Origin: CBFDBF01 sp050287725
Lineage (GTDB): Bacteria; Pseudomonadota; Gammaproteobacteria; Chromatiales; Chromatiaceae
Direction of reading: 5' to 3'
Assembly: GCA_050287725.1 (NCBI GenBank)
Contig: JBNKCL010000039.1
Span: 1 to 64,000 of the forward strand
Length of the DNA stretch: 64,000 nt
Positions 23,857 through 33,218 of this stretch are shown here, piece after piece (positions within the stretch are counted from its first letter, which is position 1; each line of letters begins with the position of its first letter). The notes beneath the pieces are model-generated. The model was not told where the DNA came from and did not search any database. It was given only the letters and a program-made list of their open reading frames with translations. Position numbers and translations under genes: made by a program.

Positions 23857-24942
23857 ATGAAATTTGTCGACGAAGTCAGTATTCGCGTGGAGGCCGGCAA
23901 CGGCGGCGGCGGTTGTGTCAGTTTCCGCCGGGAGAAGTACATCCCCAAGGGCGGCCCCGACGGCGGGGACGGCGGGGACGGCGGCAGCGTTTATCTGGTG
24001 GCGGATTCCGGACTTAACACCCTGGTGGATTTCCGGCACGTCCGTAATCACCGGGCGGAGCACGGCCAGTCGGGGATGGGTCGGAACCGGACCGGACGCG
24101 GGGGGCAGGATCTGTTTATCAAGGTGCCGGTGGGGACCCGGGTCCGGGACGAGGACACCGAAGAGGAGATCGGTGAGTTGCTGCGGGACGGTGAGCGGTT
24201 GCTGGTGGCCCGCGGCGGTTTTCACGGTATCGGAAACGCCCGCTACAAGAGCAGCACCAACCGGGCTCCGCGGCAATCCTCGCCGGGGACGCCGGGGGAG
24301 CGGCGGCAACTGCACCTGGAACTGATCCTGCTGGCGGATGTGGGGTTGCTGGGGATGCCCAACGCGGGCAAATCCAGTTTCATTACCAAGGTCTCCAGCG
24401 CCCGGCCCAAGGTGGCGGACTATCCGTTTACCACCCTCTACCCGAACCTGGGAGTGGTGAGCGTCGGTTCCGAACGCAGTTTCGTGATTGCCGATATCCC
24501 CGGCCTGATCGAAGGGGCGGCGGAAGGGGCCGGTCTCGGTATTCAGTTCCTCAAGCATCTGAGCCGTACCAGCCTGCTGCTGCATCTGGTGGATATTGCG
24601 CCGCTGGAGACAGGGGCCGATCCCGTGGACGAGGTGCGCCGGATTGTTGCGGAGCTGGAGAAGTTCGGTGCCGGGCTGACGGAGCGGGAACGCTGGCTGG
24701 TGTTGAACAAGATCGATCTGCTGCCTCCGGATGAGCTTGCACGGCAGCGGGAGAGGCTGCTACAAGAGCTGGCTTGGCAGGGACCGCTTTTCTGCATCTC
24801 CGCCCTGAACGGCGAAGGGACGCTGGAACTGGTTCAGGCCCTGATGAGTCGGTTGGAGGAGATGAAGCAGGCGGATGCGGAGCCGGCGGTTGAAACCGCA
24901 GAGACAGAAGAGGAGCCTTGGGATCCGTTAGGAAAACAGTAG
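23857..24942 (+). CDS. obgE: Obg-family GTPase CgtA
   Basis: The 361-aa GTPase has the glycine-rich Obg fold (residues 1-158; GNGGGGCVSFRREK and GGDGGDGGSVYL). The G domain follows with GMPNAGKSSFI, DIPGLIEGA and NKID. It lacks the long C-terminal OCT domain and ends in an acidic tail, as in proteobacterial CgtA. It associates with the 50S subunit and links ribosome assembly to the stringent response. It lies in the standard rplU-rpmA-obgE-proB order. Confidence 0.97.
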   Translation: MKFVDEVSIRVEAGNGGGGCVSFRREKYIPKGGPDGGDGGDGGSVYLVADSGLNTLVDFRHVRNHRAEHGQSGMGRNRTGRGGQDLFIKVPVGTRVRDEDTEEEIGELLRDGERLLVARGGFHGIGNARYKSSTNRAPRQSSPGTPGERRQLHLELILLADVGLLGMPNAGKSSFITKVSSARPKVADYPFTTLYPNLGVVSVGSERSFVIADIPGLIEGAAEGAGLGIQFLKHLSRTSLLLHLVDIAPLETGADPVDEVRRIVAELEKFGAGLTERERWLVLNKIDLLPPDELARQRERLLQELAWQGPLFCISALNGEGTLELVQALMSRLEEMKQADAEPAVETAETEEEPWDPLGKQ

Positions 24943-25054
24943 ACGGGAGACAGGGAGATTGGTTTTTTCTGTATGCTGCCTACCGTCTGCTGTCTACAAT
25001 AGAACCTTCTAAAACTGTTTAATTAATACCAATACACAACACACCGACCCGCCC

Positions 25055-26179
25055 ATGATTTCCCGTCAACAAATTCCCGCCACCACCCGTTGGGTGGTAA
25101 AGATCGGCAGCAGCCTGTTGACCCGGGACGGGAAGGGATTGGCGCTGGAGCGGGTTGCAGGTTGGGTGGAACAGATGGCCGCCTGGGTATTGGCGGGCAA
25201 GGAACTGGTACTGGTCTCCTCCGGGGCGGTGGCGGAGGGGATGAGTCGCATGGGTTGGAATACCCGGCCCACCACCCTGCACCAGTTACAGGCGGCGGCC
25301 GCGATCGGCCAGATGGGGCTGATCCGGGCCTATGAGGACTGTTTCCAGCAACGCGGACTGCATACCGCCCAGATCCTGCTGACCCACGACGACCTGATCA
25401 ATCGCGAACGTTATCTCAATGCCCGTAGCACCCTGCGTACTCTGTTGGAGCTGGGAGTGGTGCCGGTGGTGAACGAAAACGACAGTGTGGCCAACGAAGA
25501 GCTGCGCTTCGGGGATAACGACACCTTGGCGGCATTGGTGGCGAACCTGATTGAAGCGGACCTGCTGGTGTTGTTGACCGATCAGGAGGGAGTGTTTGAC
25601 AGTGACCCCCGCTTCAACCCGAACGCCGAGTTGATCTCCGAGACGCGGGTGGACAATTCCGACCTGGATCGGGTGGCGGGCGGCAGTGTCGGTGGGCTCG
25701 GGCGCGGCGGCATGGTGACCAAGGTGCGGGCCGCCCGGTTGGCTGCCCGCTCCGGCGCCGCCACCGTGATCGCGGCCGGTGCCGACGAGAAGGTTCTGGA
25801 TCGGATCGCTCACGGCGAACCGGTGGGGACCTTGCTGACCCCGGTGCAGGAACCGGAGGCGGCGCGCAAACAGTGGTTGGCCGGACATCTGCGGGTACGC
25901 GGGCAACTGGTGCTGGATGCGGGCGCCGTACGGGTGTTGCGGGAGCGCGGGAGCAGTCTTCTGGCGGTGGGCGTGAAAGCGGTGAGCGGCAGTTTCGCCC
26001 GCGGCGAGGTGGTCTCCTGTGTCGATGAACAGGGCAATGAGATCGCGCGGGGGCTGGTCAACTACGATGCCCAGGAGACCGGCCGGATCAAGGGACAGCC
26101 CAGCGGGCGGATTCGGGAGATTCTGGGATATCTGGATGAGGAGGAGTTGATCCACCGGGATAATCTGGTTTTGGTGTGA
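25055..26179 (+). CDS. proB: glutamate 5-kinase
   Basis: The 374-aa protein has the amino acid kinase domain with VVKIGSSLLTRDG at the start, VNENDSVAN and the FGDNDTLAALVA substrate region. A C-terminal PUA domain occupies about 275-365. It phosphorylates glutamate in the first step of proline synthesis and is usually feedback-inhibited by proline. Length is normal. The downstream proA is not adjacent; the next gene is the convergent autotransporter. Confidence 0.97.
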   Translation: MISRQQIPATTRWVVKIGSSLLTRDGKGLALERVAGWVEQMAAWVLAGKELVLVSSGAVAEGMSRMGWNTRPTTLHQLQAAAAIGQMGLIRAYEDCFQQRGLHTAQILLTHDDLINRERYLNARSTLRTLLELGVVPVVNENDSVANEELRFGDNDTLAALVANLIEADLLVLLTDQEGVFDSDPRFNPNAELISETRVDNSDLDRVAGGSVGGLGRGGMVTKVRAARLAARSGAATVIAAGADEKVLDRIAHGEPVGTLLTPVQEPEAARKQWLAGHLRVRGQLVLDAGAVRVLRERGSSLLAVGVKAVSGSFARGEVVSCVDEQGNEIARGLVNYDAQETGRIKGQPSGRIREILGYLDEEELIHRDNLVLV

Positions 26180-26253
26180 TCGCCTTTTGCAAACCCCGTG
26201 GTCGCAACGGCGCAGAACCTGGGCCGGACTTGACCCGGTACCGGGATCCGGGA

Positions 26254-26283
26254 AACAAAAAAAGAGCCGGTCGAAACCGGCTC
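26254..26283 (-). terminator. terminator of the autotransporter gene
   Basis: GAGCCGGT at 26264-26271 pairs with ACCGGCTC at 26276-26283 around a CGAA loop. The A tract at 26254-26263 gives a U tract when read on the minus strand, so it serves the minus-strand gene. Confidence 0.8.
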
Positions 26284-26306
26284 CCTTAAGCTGCCTATGG
26301 GGGGTG

Positions 26307-29300
26307 TTACAACTTAAGATTGAATTCCAATCTAAGCGTATCAGAATGACCGGACCCCACCGCTTCTGAACGGTCATAGGAGAAACTTACATTCAAGTCA
26401 TCCTTGATCTGATAGTCGGCGCCGATTTGGAACAGCCAGTGCGATGTCGCATCTTTATCTAAAACAAGACGGTAGCTGGTCGTATCGCCGACATAGTGCA
26501 TATCGGCATTGGAATCACCGGTAAGGTTCAGGCCGTATTCGATTTTGCCGAACGGGCGCAGATTGCCTCCCGAGTAGAACCGTTGCGACATAAATTCAAC
26601 ACCGACAAACAACATGGCCTGTTTCACGGTCTGCTCATCGTATGCCAGCGCCAAACTGCCGCCGGATTCGGCATAATCATCAAGACGAATGTATGCTCCT
26701 TCCAGTCTGGCATAAGGACTTAAGCTGAAGTCCCGATAGTTCAGCGTATCCTTGCGCACGGAGTATGAGCCAAACAGGATGTCGGCATCCCTGTCGCCAC
26801 GCAGATTCTGTGATCCGTCGACGCGTAGCGTGTCGATTTTCATCTTGCCCAGGCCGACAATGGCCTCCATCAGCGGCATGTCTTCAGGTTCGAAATAACC
26901 GTAAGCCGAAAGCGCGTAATTATCAGAATCAAGATTGCTGCCGGCATTGCCTATATCGACCTCATCCTGGCCGTAAGTCAGAGATATGCCGAACAAACCG
27001 TCCTCTCCGACGGGGTGATCCATGCCCGCGGTAATGGCGAAACTCTTTGATTCCAGCTCGGATCCGGAAGAACCATCCGCCTTTCCGATCGTGATATTGC
27101 CTTCGGTCCACAGAGACCAGTTTCCGACGACGGTTCCCGCGGTCGGATTCAGATTGACTGTTCCGAATTTCTCGCGGGCTTGTTCCATCGCCAGTACGAT
27201 TCCGTAATCGCGCATACTGTTGTCTGCGTTAGAATCAGAGGCCAGCAACAAGCCCGGTAAATCAACCGAAGTACCATTGAAGTAACTGTTCAGATAGGGA
27301 TTAACAAAGGAAAATTTAATGCCCTGACGGGATTTTTCCGTTGAATTTCTGTGCTGATTCAACCAGCTCATGCGCCTGCTGACGGCGTGCATGCTCGTTC
27401 CTGCAAACCGCCCCGCCATATTTGACATCGCCTTTATGCTGTCAACCACATCGGCTTTTTGTGTCGGGTCGTTGCCGTACGTCCAATTGAATTGATCGGC
27501 GGCGATATTGCCGTTATCAGCCGCGTCATGAAATACTCCGGCCGCAACATCTATGGTGGTTGCGCCGGCAGATTGCGGGGTAAAGGTCGCTGTATATACT
27601 GTGGTTGATGTGGCAGAAAAGTTACTGATTGTACCGTTGGTTACGGTTATATCGGTTGCATCAAAATCCGATGTCGGCTCGCTCGCCGTGAAAGTGATGC
27701 TGAGAGAGGCGTCATCGGAGGTGCCCCCATCTGATACCCCGGCCGCCGTGATTACCATCGTTGGTGATGTCACGTCAGCGGAGGTTGTAAAGCTTAAGGC
27801 GGTAGAATCGGAAATGCCGGCAAAACTCAAGCCCGCCGTGCTGTCAAACGCCGTGGCATCAATCAAAACATAATACTCTGTGGCGGGATCGAGGCTGGAT
27901 GATGGATCGATGGTGATGGTGCTGGTTCCGGAGCCTGTCACCTGCGCTGAACCAACAGCTATGGCTTCGACAAGAGCGCTATCCGAAGTTCGATGAATTT
28001 CGATATTTCCCGTTTCTGCATCGACAGTATCGGAGAAGTTCAAAACAATATTGGTATTTATGGAAATATCCGTTGCATCGTCAGAGGGGCTGCTGGAAGA
28101 CAAGGTCGGGGCGCTGAGGGTGGTAAAATTATAGGTTGCAGGACCGCTGATACCGGAAAAATAGGCTCCGTCATCGACAGACTTGAATGCGGTCGTATCG
28201 ATTAGTACGTAGTAACTGGTTGACTCGGAAAATGTGCCTGTCGGATTTACTGTAACCTGATCTCCGGAAACCGTAAGCGCGCCGCTGGAAGAGACATCAA
28301 AGCTTTCAAAAACCGTATCATCGGATGATCTGTATATCCTGATATATCCGGTATCGGCAATAATGGCTTCACTGAATGTCATAACGAGATTCGCATCCAG
28401 GGTGACCGTTGTCGAATCGTCTGCGGGTGACAAAGTCAAAATCGTCGGCGCGGTTGCAGACGAAATATTAAGTGTCGCCAGGCTTCCGGAGGAGGCGGAT
28501 GGGGTGTATTCGATTACATAGGGAAGAAGAAAACTGGAGGAATTAGCAGGCAAATCATTCCATAATCCATTACTTGTAATTTGCAGGGCATCTTCATCAC
28601 CCGAATTATTTGGTTCGCCGCCGTTCCAATCTGTATACATGCCGTTTTGAGCGGTACCAGTATAATTCCCTAACCAAAACAACACGCCGCTCTCGTCCGC
28701 CGGAACACCCGGGTCGTCAATCCATCGCCAATAACCTTCTACCGTCTGGTCCGTGCCGCCAAGCCATGCCTGGCTGCCCTCCGTTTTGTCCTTGATAAAC
28801 GTAAATTCATCCGCGCTGGTTACCGTGGCCAAATATCCCTGCATACCATTCAAGGTCGCACTGTTCGCGGCGCTTCGTGCGGCAGTCCAGGTCAGGCTGG
28901 TTGAAACATATTGATAGAAACTGCCGGTATCAGGATTATAGGAGGCATCACCGCCTGCACTGACATCAAGCACGGATGCGGTCAAAACGCTTGCGCTGCC
29001 CTTATATTGAAGTGAGGCGGCGGCATTATTTACGTCCGTAAGGGAGCCGGTAAACGCAATTTCCGTGGCCGTTCCGCTTGTCCAGTTTGCTTGCGGATAA
29101 CCGGTTACCTCGGTCAATCCGGTTGTTGTAGTAATTTGAATAACCCCCGCGGAGACTGAAAATGTAACGCGAAAGGTATCTCCCGGATTGGTAGATGAGA
29201 CAGGCGTGTCTCCTCCGCCATAAATAGACTGAAAAACAGTGGGATTGCCGGTAAAGCTTGATGGAAGAAAAATCGTGTCTGCCGACCAGGACCGGGATGA

Positions 29301-29357
29301 AACAGAAACCCCTGTTAACAACAGAAACACAACCGCAATCAGTTTGTTTGGATGCAT
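26307..29357 (-). CDS. lectin-domain autotransporter adhesin
   Basis: The 1016-aa protein has a signal peptide, then from about residue 150 to 270 a C-type lectin-like domain (GYLATVTSADEFTFI, WLGGTDQ, WNGGEPNNSGDED). Two Ig-like SbsA/Big_5-type repeats follow, each with SPxDD, NLxLxFSE/D and YYVLID motifs. A third Ig-like domain (about 530-620) and a C-terminal beta-barrel of about 270 residues end in EFNLKL with terminal Leu. This is the architecture of a type V secreted surface adhesin. Domain limits are approximate. DNA here is less GC-rich than in proB. I chose ATG 29357 with GGGAAAAGAAG upstream. It lies between proB and rpsT, so it was probably inserted there. Confidence 0.82.
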   Translation of the reverse strand: MHPNKLIAVVFLLLTGVSVSSRSWSADTIFLPSSFTGNPTVFQSIYGGGDTPVSSTNPGDTFRVTFSVSAGVIQITTTTGLTEVTGYPQANWTSGTATEIAFTGSLTDVNNAAASLQYKGSASVLTASVLDVSAGGDASYNPDTGSFYQYVSTSLTWTAARSAANSATLNGMQGYLATVTSADEFTFIKDKTEGSQAWLGGTDQTVEGYWRWIDDPGVPADESGVLFWLGNYTGTAQNGMYTDWNGGEPNNSGDEDALQITSNGLWNDLPANSSSFLLPYVIEYTPSASSGSLATLNISSATAPTILTLSPADDSTTVTLDANLVMTFSEAIIADTGYIRIYRSSDDTVFESFDVSSSGALTVSGDQVTVNPTGTFSESTSYYVLIDTTAFKSVDDGAYFSGISGPATYNFTTLSAPTLSSSSPSDDATDISINTNIVLNFSDTVDAETGNIEIHRTSDSALVEAIAVGSAQVTGSGTSTITIDPSSSLDPATEYYVLIDATAFDSTAGLSFAGISDSTALSFTTSADVTSPTMVITAAGVSDGGTSDDASLSITFTASEPTSDFDATDITVTNGTISNFSATSTTVYTATFTPQSAGATTIDVAAGVFHDAADNGNIAADQFNWTYGNDPTQKADVVDSIKAMSNMAGRFAGTSMHAVSRRMSWLNQHRNSTEKSRQGIKFSFVNPYLNSYFNGTSVDLPGLLLASDSNADNSMRDYGIVLAMEQAREKFGTVNLNPTAGTVVGNWSLWTEGNITIGKADGSSGSELESKSFAITAGMDHPVGEDGLFGISLTYGQDEVDIGNAGSNLDSDNYALSAYGYFEPEDMPLMEAIVGLGKMKIDTLRVDGSQNLRGDRDADILFGSYSVRKDTLNYRDFSLSPYARLEGAYIRLDDYAESGGSLALAYDEQTVKQAMLFVGVEFMSQRFYSGGNLRPFGKIEYGLNLTGDSNADMHYVGDTTSYRLVLDKDATSHWLFQIGADYQIKDDLNVSFSYDRSEAVGSGHSDTLRLEFNLKL

Positions 29358-30093
29358 CTTCTTCTTTTCCCTGAGATGACTGCCGCGAATCCATTCAGAT
29401 GTATGCATATAGATTCTGTTCGCCAGACAAGCATAGGATAAATTTTCCTGACCGGCAATTGCCGCCTGCCCTGGAGGCGAAAGTGAAGGTTGGCGTTCCC
29501 GGGAGGCGGGTCGGTTGCCGCCCCCGCTTTATCGGCGGTTGGCCAACTGCGATACCCGGGGATAATTTGGTTTTGGCGTGATTTTGTTTATTGGTTTGGG
29601 AGCCGGTTTCGTAGCCAACCTCTCGGGTTGGCTTTCTTGGGTGTTGGTAACCAATTTCGTGGTCGTACGGTATTTTTCTAATTCTGGTAGTTTGTTCCGC
29701 AGCCAATCAACCATGATTCTCTGTTTTCTTTCCTTACGCAGGCTGCAAGCCCCTTTCTTTTGCTTGCCCAAAAGAAAGGGGCGAAAGAAAAGGGCACCCG
29801 GTTCCTTGCCCCTGCGGGGTACCCTGCGCGCCTCGGAATTTCCGGGGCTCCAGCGACGGGCGGTCCCTCGCCCGCGCTGGAGGCGCCGCGTCCATGCGGC
29901 GCCCCTGCGGGCTGATCCGGAAATCCCTGCGGTGCTCGGCTGCGTCAACGGGTAGGGGGCGGTCTTTTCAGCTTCGCGGTAAACAAAAGATGCGGGGTAC
30001 TTGGGTGTTGCGCCCCTGAACCCCTTGGCCTATACGCGAAAAGCCCAATAGGCCAACCGCGAAACCAAATGCCGACACCCCAAACGACAGGCA
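29358..30093. other. 736-base non-coding region with folded element
   Basis: This gap between the autotransporter and rpsT has no convincing gene. Frames on both strands are rich in Arg, Lys and Pro and lack ribosome binding sites. It holds several hairpins: AGCCAACC/GGTTGGCT at 29613-29633 and the compact folded element at 29750-29926, listed separately. Confidence 0.6.
29750..29926. repeat. structured repeat-like element with nested inverted repeats
   Basis: CCCCTTTCTTTT at 29750-29761 is a perfect 12-bp inverted repeat of 29770-29781. Next, GGAATTTCCGG at 29835-29845 pairs with CCGGAAATCC at 29917-29926 (one bulged A). It encloses two perfect hairpins: CCAGCG-A-CGGGCG at 29850-29862 with CGCCCGCGCTGG ending 29880, and GGCGCCGC/GCGGCGCC at 29882-29903. 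The result is a three-way junction. I recall similar CTTTCTTTTG..AAAAGAAAGG stretches between genes in many gammaproteobacteria, often mistranslated as small basic proteins, but cannot confirm copies here. Confidence 0.55.
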
Positions 30094-30122
30094 GAAAAAA
30101 ACCGGCTTGTGGCCGGTTTTTG
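30094..30122 (-). terminator. rpsT terminator
   Basis: ACCGGC at 30101-30106 pairs with GCCGGT at 30112-30117, flanked by A and T tracts on both sides; it can act in both directions and lies 20 bases after the rpsT stop. Confidence 0.85.
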
Positions 30123-30142
30123 GGGGGTGCGCAGGGCTTGGA

Positions 30143-30403
30143 TCACAACGCCTTGATCTGCGCATTAAGACGGCTCTTGTGGCGAGCAGCCTTGTTTTTG
30201 TGGATCAGACCGTCACGTACCGAACGATCGATCACGGGAACCGCTTTCTGGAACGCCTGGGAGGCGTTCTCTTTGTCGCCCGTATCAATGGCCTTCACCA
30301 CGCTCTTGATGCTGGTGCGCATGGTGCTGCGGCGGGCAGCATTGTGCTGACGATGCTTTTCGGCCTGGCGCGCACGCTTGCGGGCTTGAGATGAATTGGC
30401 CAA
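30143..30403 (-). CDS. rpsT: 30S ribosomal protein S20
   Basis: The 86-aa basic protein starts MANSSQARKRARQAEKHRQ and is helical throughout, matching S20, a primary 16S rRNA binding protein. The gene is divergent from murJ as in most gammaproteobacteria. Translation in this family is often autoregulated. Confidence 0.97.
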   Translation of the reverse strand: MANSSQARKRARQAEKHRQHNAARRSTMRTSIKSVVKAIDTGDKENASQAFQKAVPVIDRSVRDGLIHKNKAARHKSRLNAQIKAL

Positions 30404-30449
30404 GGTAGATCTCCTGAAAAAACCGGGTTAAAGCTATAACGAGCGCGGT

Positions 30450-30478
30450 ATTCTGCGGGTTTGGCCGCTGTTTGTCAA
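30450..30478 (-). promoter_or_regulatory. sigma-70 promoter of rpsT
   Basis: Read on the minus strand, TTGACA (30478-30473) is 17 bases from CAGAAT (30455-30450), with the start about 40 bases before rpsT. Confidence 0.7.
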
Positions 30479-30633
30479 CCAATCACGCGAGGGGCGGTGC
30501 GGGGATCCGCCCGGCGGGATGCGGCCTCCGGCGTGCGGTGGCCGGGCCGGATTAATGATGTGGCCGCCATGGCTCCGTTGCCCTGAAAAAGGCTTTATAA
30601 TCACAAATTTGCTGACTCCCCCAGGAGGCGACG

Positions 30634-32166
30634 CTGGCATCCCTCTCTACATCGCTGGCCAAGGTCGGTGGGAACACCTTTCTTTCCCGGATCTCCGGTT
30701 TTGTCCGGGATTTGGTGCTGGCCCATGTGTTCGGCGCCAATGCCTTTACCGACGCCTTTTTCGTCGCTTTCCGGATTCCCAATTTTTTCCGCCGGCTGTT
30801 CGTCGAAGGGGCGTTTGCCGCCGCCTTCGTCCCGGTGCTGACGGAATATAAGACCAAACGGAGCTTCGAGGAGCTGCGGCTGTTCGTCAATCACGTAGCC
30901 GGGACCCTCGCCGGGGTGTTGCTGGCGGTCACGCTGCTCGGGGTGCTGGCCGCGCCGTTCGTGGTGACGATTTTCGCGCCCGGTTTCTGGGGGGATGAAG
31001 GCAAGCTTCAGCTGACCGCAGAGATGCTGCGGCTCACCTTTCCCTATCTGCTTTTTATCTCCCTCACGGCGTTCACCGGGGGGATTCTCAACACTTTCGG
31101 TCGCTTCGGGGTGCCGGCCTTCACTCCGGTACTGCTGAATCTCTGCCTGATCGCCGCCGCCCTGTGGCTGACTCCCTGGATGGCGGAGCCGATTATGGCG
31201 CTGGCCTGGGGGGTGCTGATCGCCGGGATTGTCCAGTACCTGTTTCAGCAGCCGTTTCTGCGAAGCATTCGTCTGGTGCCCCGACTCCACTGGGGGTACC
31301 GGGACGAGGGGGTGCGGCGCATCCTGAAACTGATGATGCCGGCGCTGTTCGGCGCCTCCGTCACCCAGCTCAATCTGTTGCTGGATACCCTGATCGCCTC
31401 GTTTCTGGTGAGTGGCTCCATCTCCTGGCTTTACTATTCGGATCGGCTGGTGGAGTTTCCGGTCGGTATTTTGGGGGTGGCTCTGGGGACCGTGATTCTG
31501 CCCAGTCTTTCGCACAAGCACGCCGCGGAATCGCCGGAAGAGTTTTCACGCACCCTCGATTGGGCGTTGCGCTGGGTGTTGTTGCTGGGGATGCCGGCGG
31601 CGGTGGGGTTGTTGTTGCTGGCGGGTCCGATGATCGCCACCCTGTTTCAATCCCGGGTATTCGACGCCAACGACGTGGCAATGTCGCAGCGCAGCCTGAT
31701 GGCCTACTCCTTCGGACTGGTGCCCTTTATCGCCATCAAGGTGCTGGCGCCGGGCTATTACGCCCGCCAGGACACCCGGACCCCGGTTCGTTTTGCGGTC
31801 ATCGCCATGCTGACCAACATGGTGCTCAATATCATCCTGGTCTTTCCGCTGGCGCACGCCGGTCTGGCGCTGGCCACCTCGCTGGCGGCCTGGTTGAACG
31901 CCTCTCTGCTGTTCCGTGGGTTGCGGCGGAGCGAGGTGTACCGGCCGCGGTCCGGCTGGGGCTCCCTGCTCCTGCGGGCGCTGATTGCCTGTGCGGTGAT
32001 GGGCGGGGTGTTGTGGTGGGGAGGCGACGGCCTTGCGGGGTGGCTGCAACTGGGGAGGTGGGAGCGGACGGTACAGCTTGTGGGATGGATTCTGGCCGGG
32101 ATGGCGGCCTATTTCGCGAGCTTGCTGGCGCTGGGAATCCGGTTGCGCCATTTCCAACACGGCTGA
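30634..32166 (+). CDS. murJ: lipid II flippase MurJ, probable CTG start
   Basis: The 510-aa MATE/MVF-family protein flips lipid II across the inner membrane for peptidoglycan synthesis and has about 14 helices. The N-terminus homologous to other MurJ proteins (SLAKVGGNTFLSRISGFVRD) lies upstream of the first ATG, GTG or TTG in frame, after a stop at 30613. An excellent AGGAGG at 30623-30628 precedes CTG 30634 by five bases, giving the expected length, so I infer CTG initiation. Internal TTG 30712 would delete the first conserved helix with FLSRISGFVRD. A sequence error cannot be excluded. Confidence 0.9.
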   Translation: MASLSTSLAKVGGNTFLSRISGFVRDLVLAHVFGANAFTDAFFVAFRIPNFFRRLFVEGAFAAAFVPVLTEYKTKRSFEELRLFVNHVAGTLAGVLLAVTLLGVLAAPFVVTIFAPGFWGDEGKLQLTAEMLRLTFPYLLFISLTAFTGGILNTFGRFGVPAFTPVLLNLCLIAAALWLTPWMAEPIMALAWGVLIAGIVQYLFQQPFLRSIRLVPRLHWGYRDEGVRRILKLMMPALFGASVTQLNLLLDTLIASFLVSGSISWLYYSDRLVEFPVGILGVALGTVILPSLSHKHAAESPEEFSRTLDWALRWVLLLGMPAAVGLLLLAGPMIATLFQSRVFDANDVAMSQRSLMAYSFGLVPFIAIKVLAPGYYARQDTRTPVRFAVIAMLTNMVLNIILVFPLAHAGLALATSLAAWLNASLLFRGLRRSEVYRPRSGWGSLLLRALIACAVMGGVLWWGGDGLAGWLQLGRWERTVQLVGWILAGMAAYFASLLALGIRLRHFQHG

Positions 32167-32247
32167 TCCGAGCGCGAAAAGGGATTTGTTGCGATGGTTG
32201 GCATATAATCGGCGGTTTTCATCGATCCCGTTGCTACGCCGAAGCTG

Positions 32248-33180
32248 ATGCAAATCGTCCGAGGTCTCCACAACCTGCGTCCCGAACACCGGGGGTGTGT
32301 CGCCACCATCGGCAATTTCGATGGGGTACACCTCGGCCATCAGGCGGTGTTCCGGCATCTGCGGGAGAAGGGCGCTGAGCTGGGATTGCCCGCCACCGTA
32401 ATCACCTTCGAGCCCCAGCCGCAGGAGTATTTCGCGCCCCAGGCGGCGCCGGCCCGCCTGACCCGTATGCGGGAGAAATTGGGGGCGTTGCGGGATGCCG
32501 GGATCGACCGGGTGGTGATCCTGGAATTCGGTCCGAAACTGGCCGCCTTGCCGGCTGACGAGTTCGTCCGGGAACTGCTGGTGCAGGGTCTCGGCGTACG
32601 CTATCTGTTCGTGGGCGACGATTTCCGTTTCGGTAAGGGACGAACCGGGGATATCGGGTTGCTGCGCGAGGCAGGCCGGGCGCATGGCTTCGGGGTAGAA
32701 GATATCAACGCCTTTCTGGTGGGTGACGAACGGGTCAGTAGCACCCGTATCCGGGAGGCGCTCGCTGAGGGCGACCTGGAGGGTGCGGCGCACTACCTGG
32801 GCCGACCCTACCGCATCTGCGGCCGGGTGTCGCACGGTGACAAGCGGGGGCGCGCCATCGGTTTCCCCACCGCCAACATCGATCTGCATCGCCGGGTAAG
32901 TCCGTTGCAGGGGGTTTATGCGGTGTTGGTATACGGTCTGGGGGACGAGGCATTGCCGGCGGTGGCCAACATCGGGGTGCGGCCGACCGTGGCGGGGGAG
33001 GGCCGGACCCTGCTGGAGGTGCACCTGTTCGATTTCTCAGGCACTATCTACGGAGCGCATGTAGAGGTGGAGTTTTGCCGGAAGCTGCGGGCGGAACAAC
33101 GCTTCGACTCCTTCGAGGAACTGCGGCGGCAGATCCAACAGGATGCCGCGGATGCAAGGAAGTTTTTTGCGGATAAATGA
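32248..33180 (+). CDS. ribF: bifunctional riboflavin kinase / FAD synthetase
   Basis: The 310-aa enzyme makes FMN then FAD from riboflavin. The N-terminal adenylyltransferase has the motif TIGNFDGVHLGHQ and later SSTRIREAL. The C-terminal kinase begins at about 185 with HGDKRGRAIGFPTANI, the PTAN motif that binds Mg-ATP. Length is standard. It lies in the murJ-ribF-ileS-lspA order. Confidence 0.97.
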   Translation: MQIVRGLHNLRPEHRGCVATIGNFDGVHLGHQAVFRHLREKGAELGLPATVITFEPQPQEYFAPQAAPARLTRMREKLGALRDAGIDRVVILEFGPKLAALPADEFVRELLVQGLGVRYLFVGDDFRFGKGRTGDIGLLREAGRAHGFGVEDINAFLVGDERVSSTRIREALAEGDLEGAAHYLGRPYRICGRVSHGDKRGRAIGFPTANIDLHRRVSPLQGVYAVLVYGLGDEALPAVANIGVRPTVAGEGRTLLEVHLFDFSGTIYGAHVEVEFCRKLRAEQRFDSFEELRRQIQQDAADARKFFADK

Positions 33181-33218
33181 AATATCGTGACTAGATCAGA
33201 AAGATTAAGAAGCAAGCC

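Noticed and set aside
24943..25054. Inverted TAGAC/GTCTA bases between obgE and proB
   Set aside because: Stem is short and broken, with no U tract; not convincing as terminator or regulatory RNA.
29529..29955. Basic proteins on both strands in the folded element
   Set aside because: Arg/Lys/Pro-rich frames arise from hairpin DNA; no ribosome binding sites, and the inverted repeats explain the sequence better.
30712..32166. murJ starting at TTG 30712
   Set aside because: It would remove the conserved first helix and the FLSRISGFVRD segment, and has no ribosome binding site.
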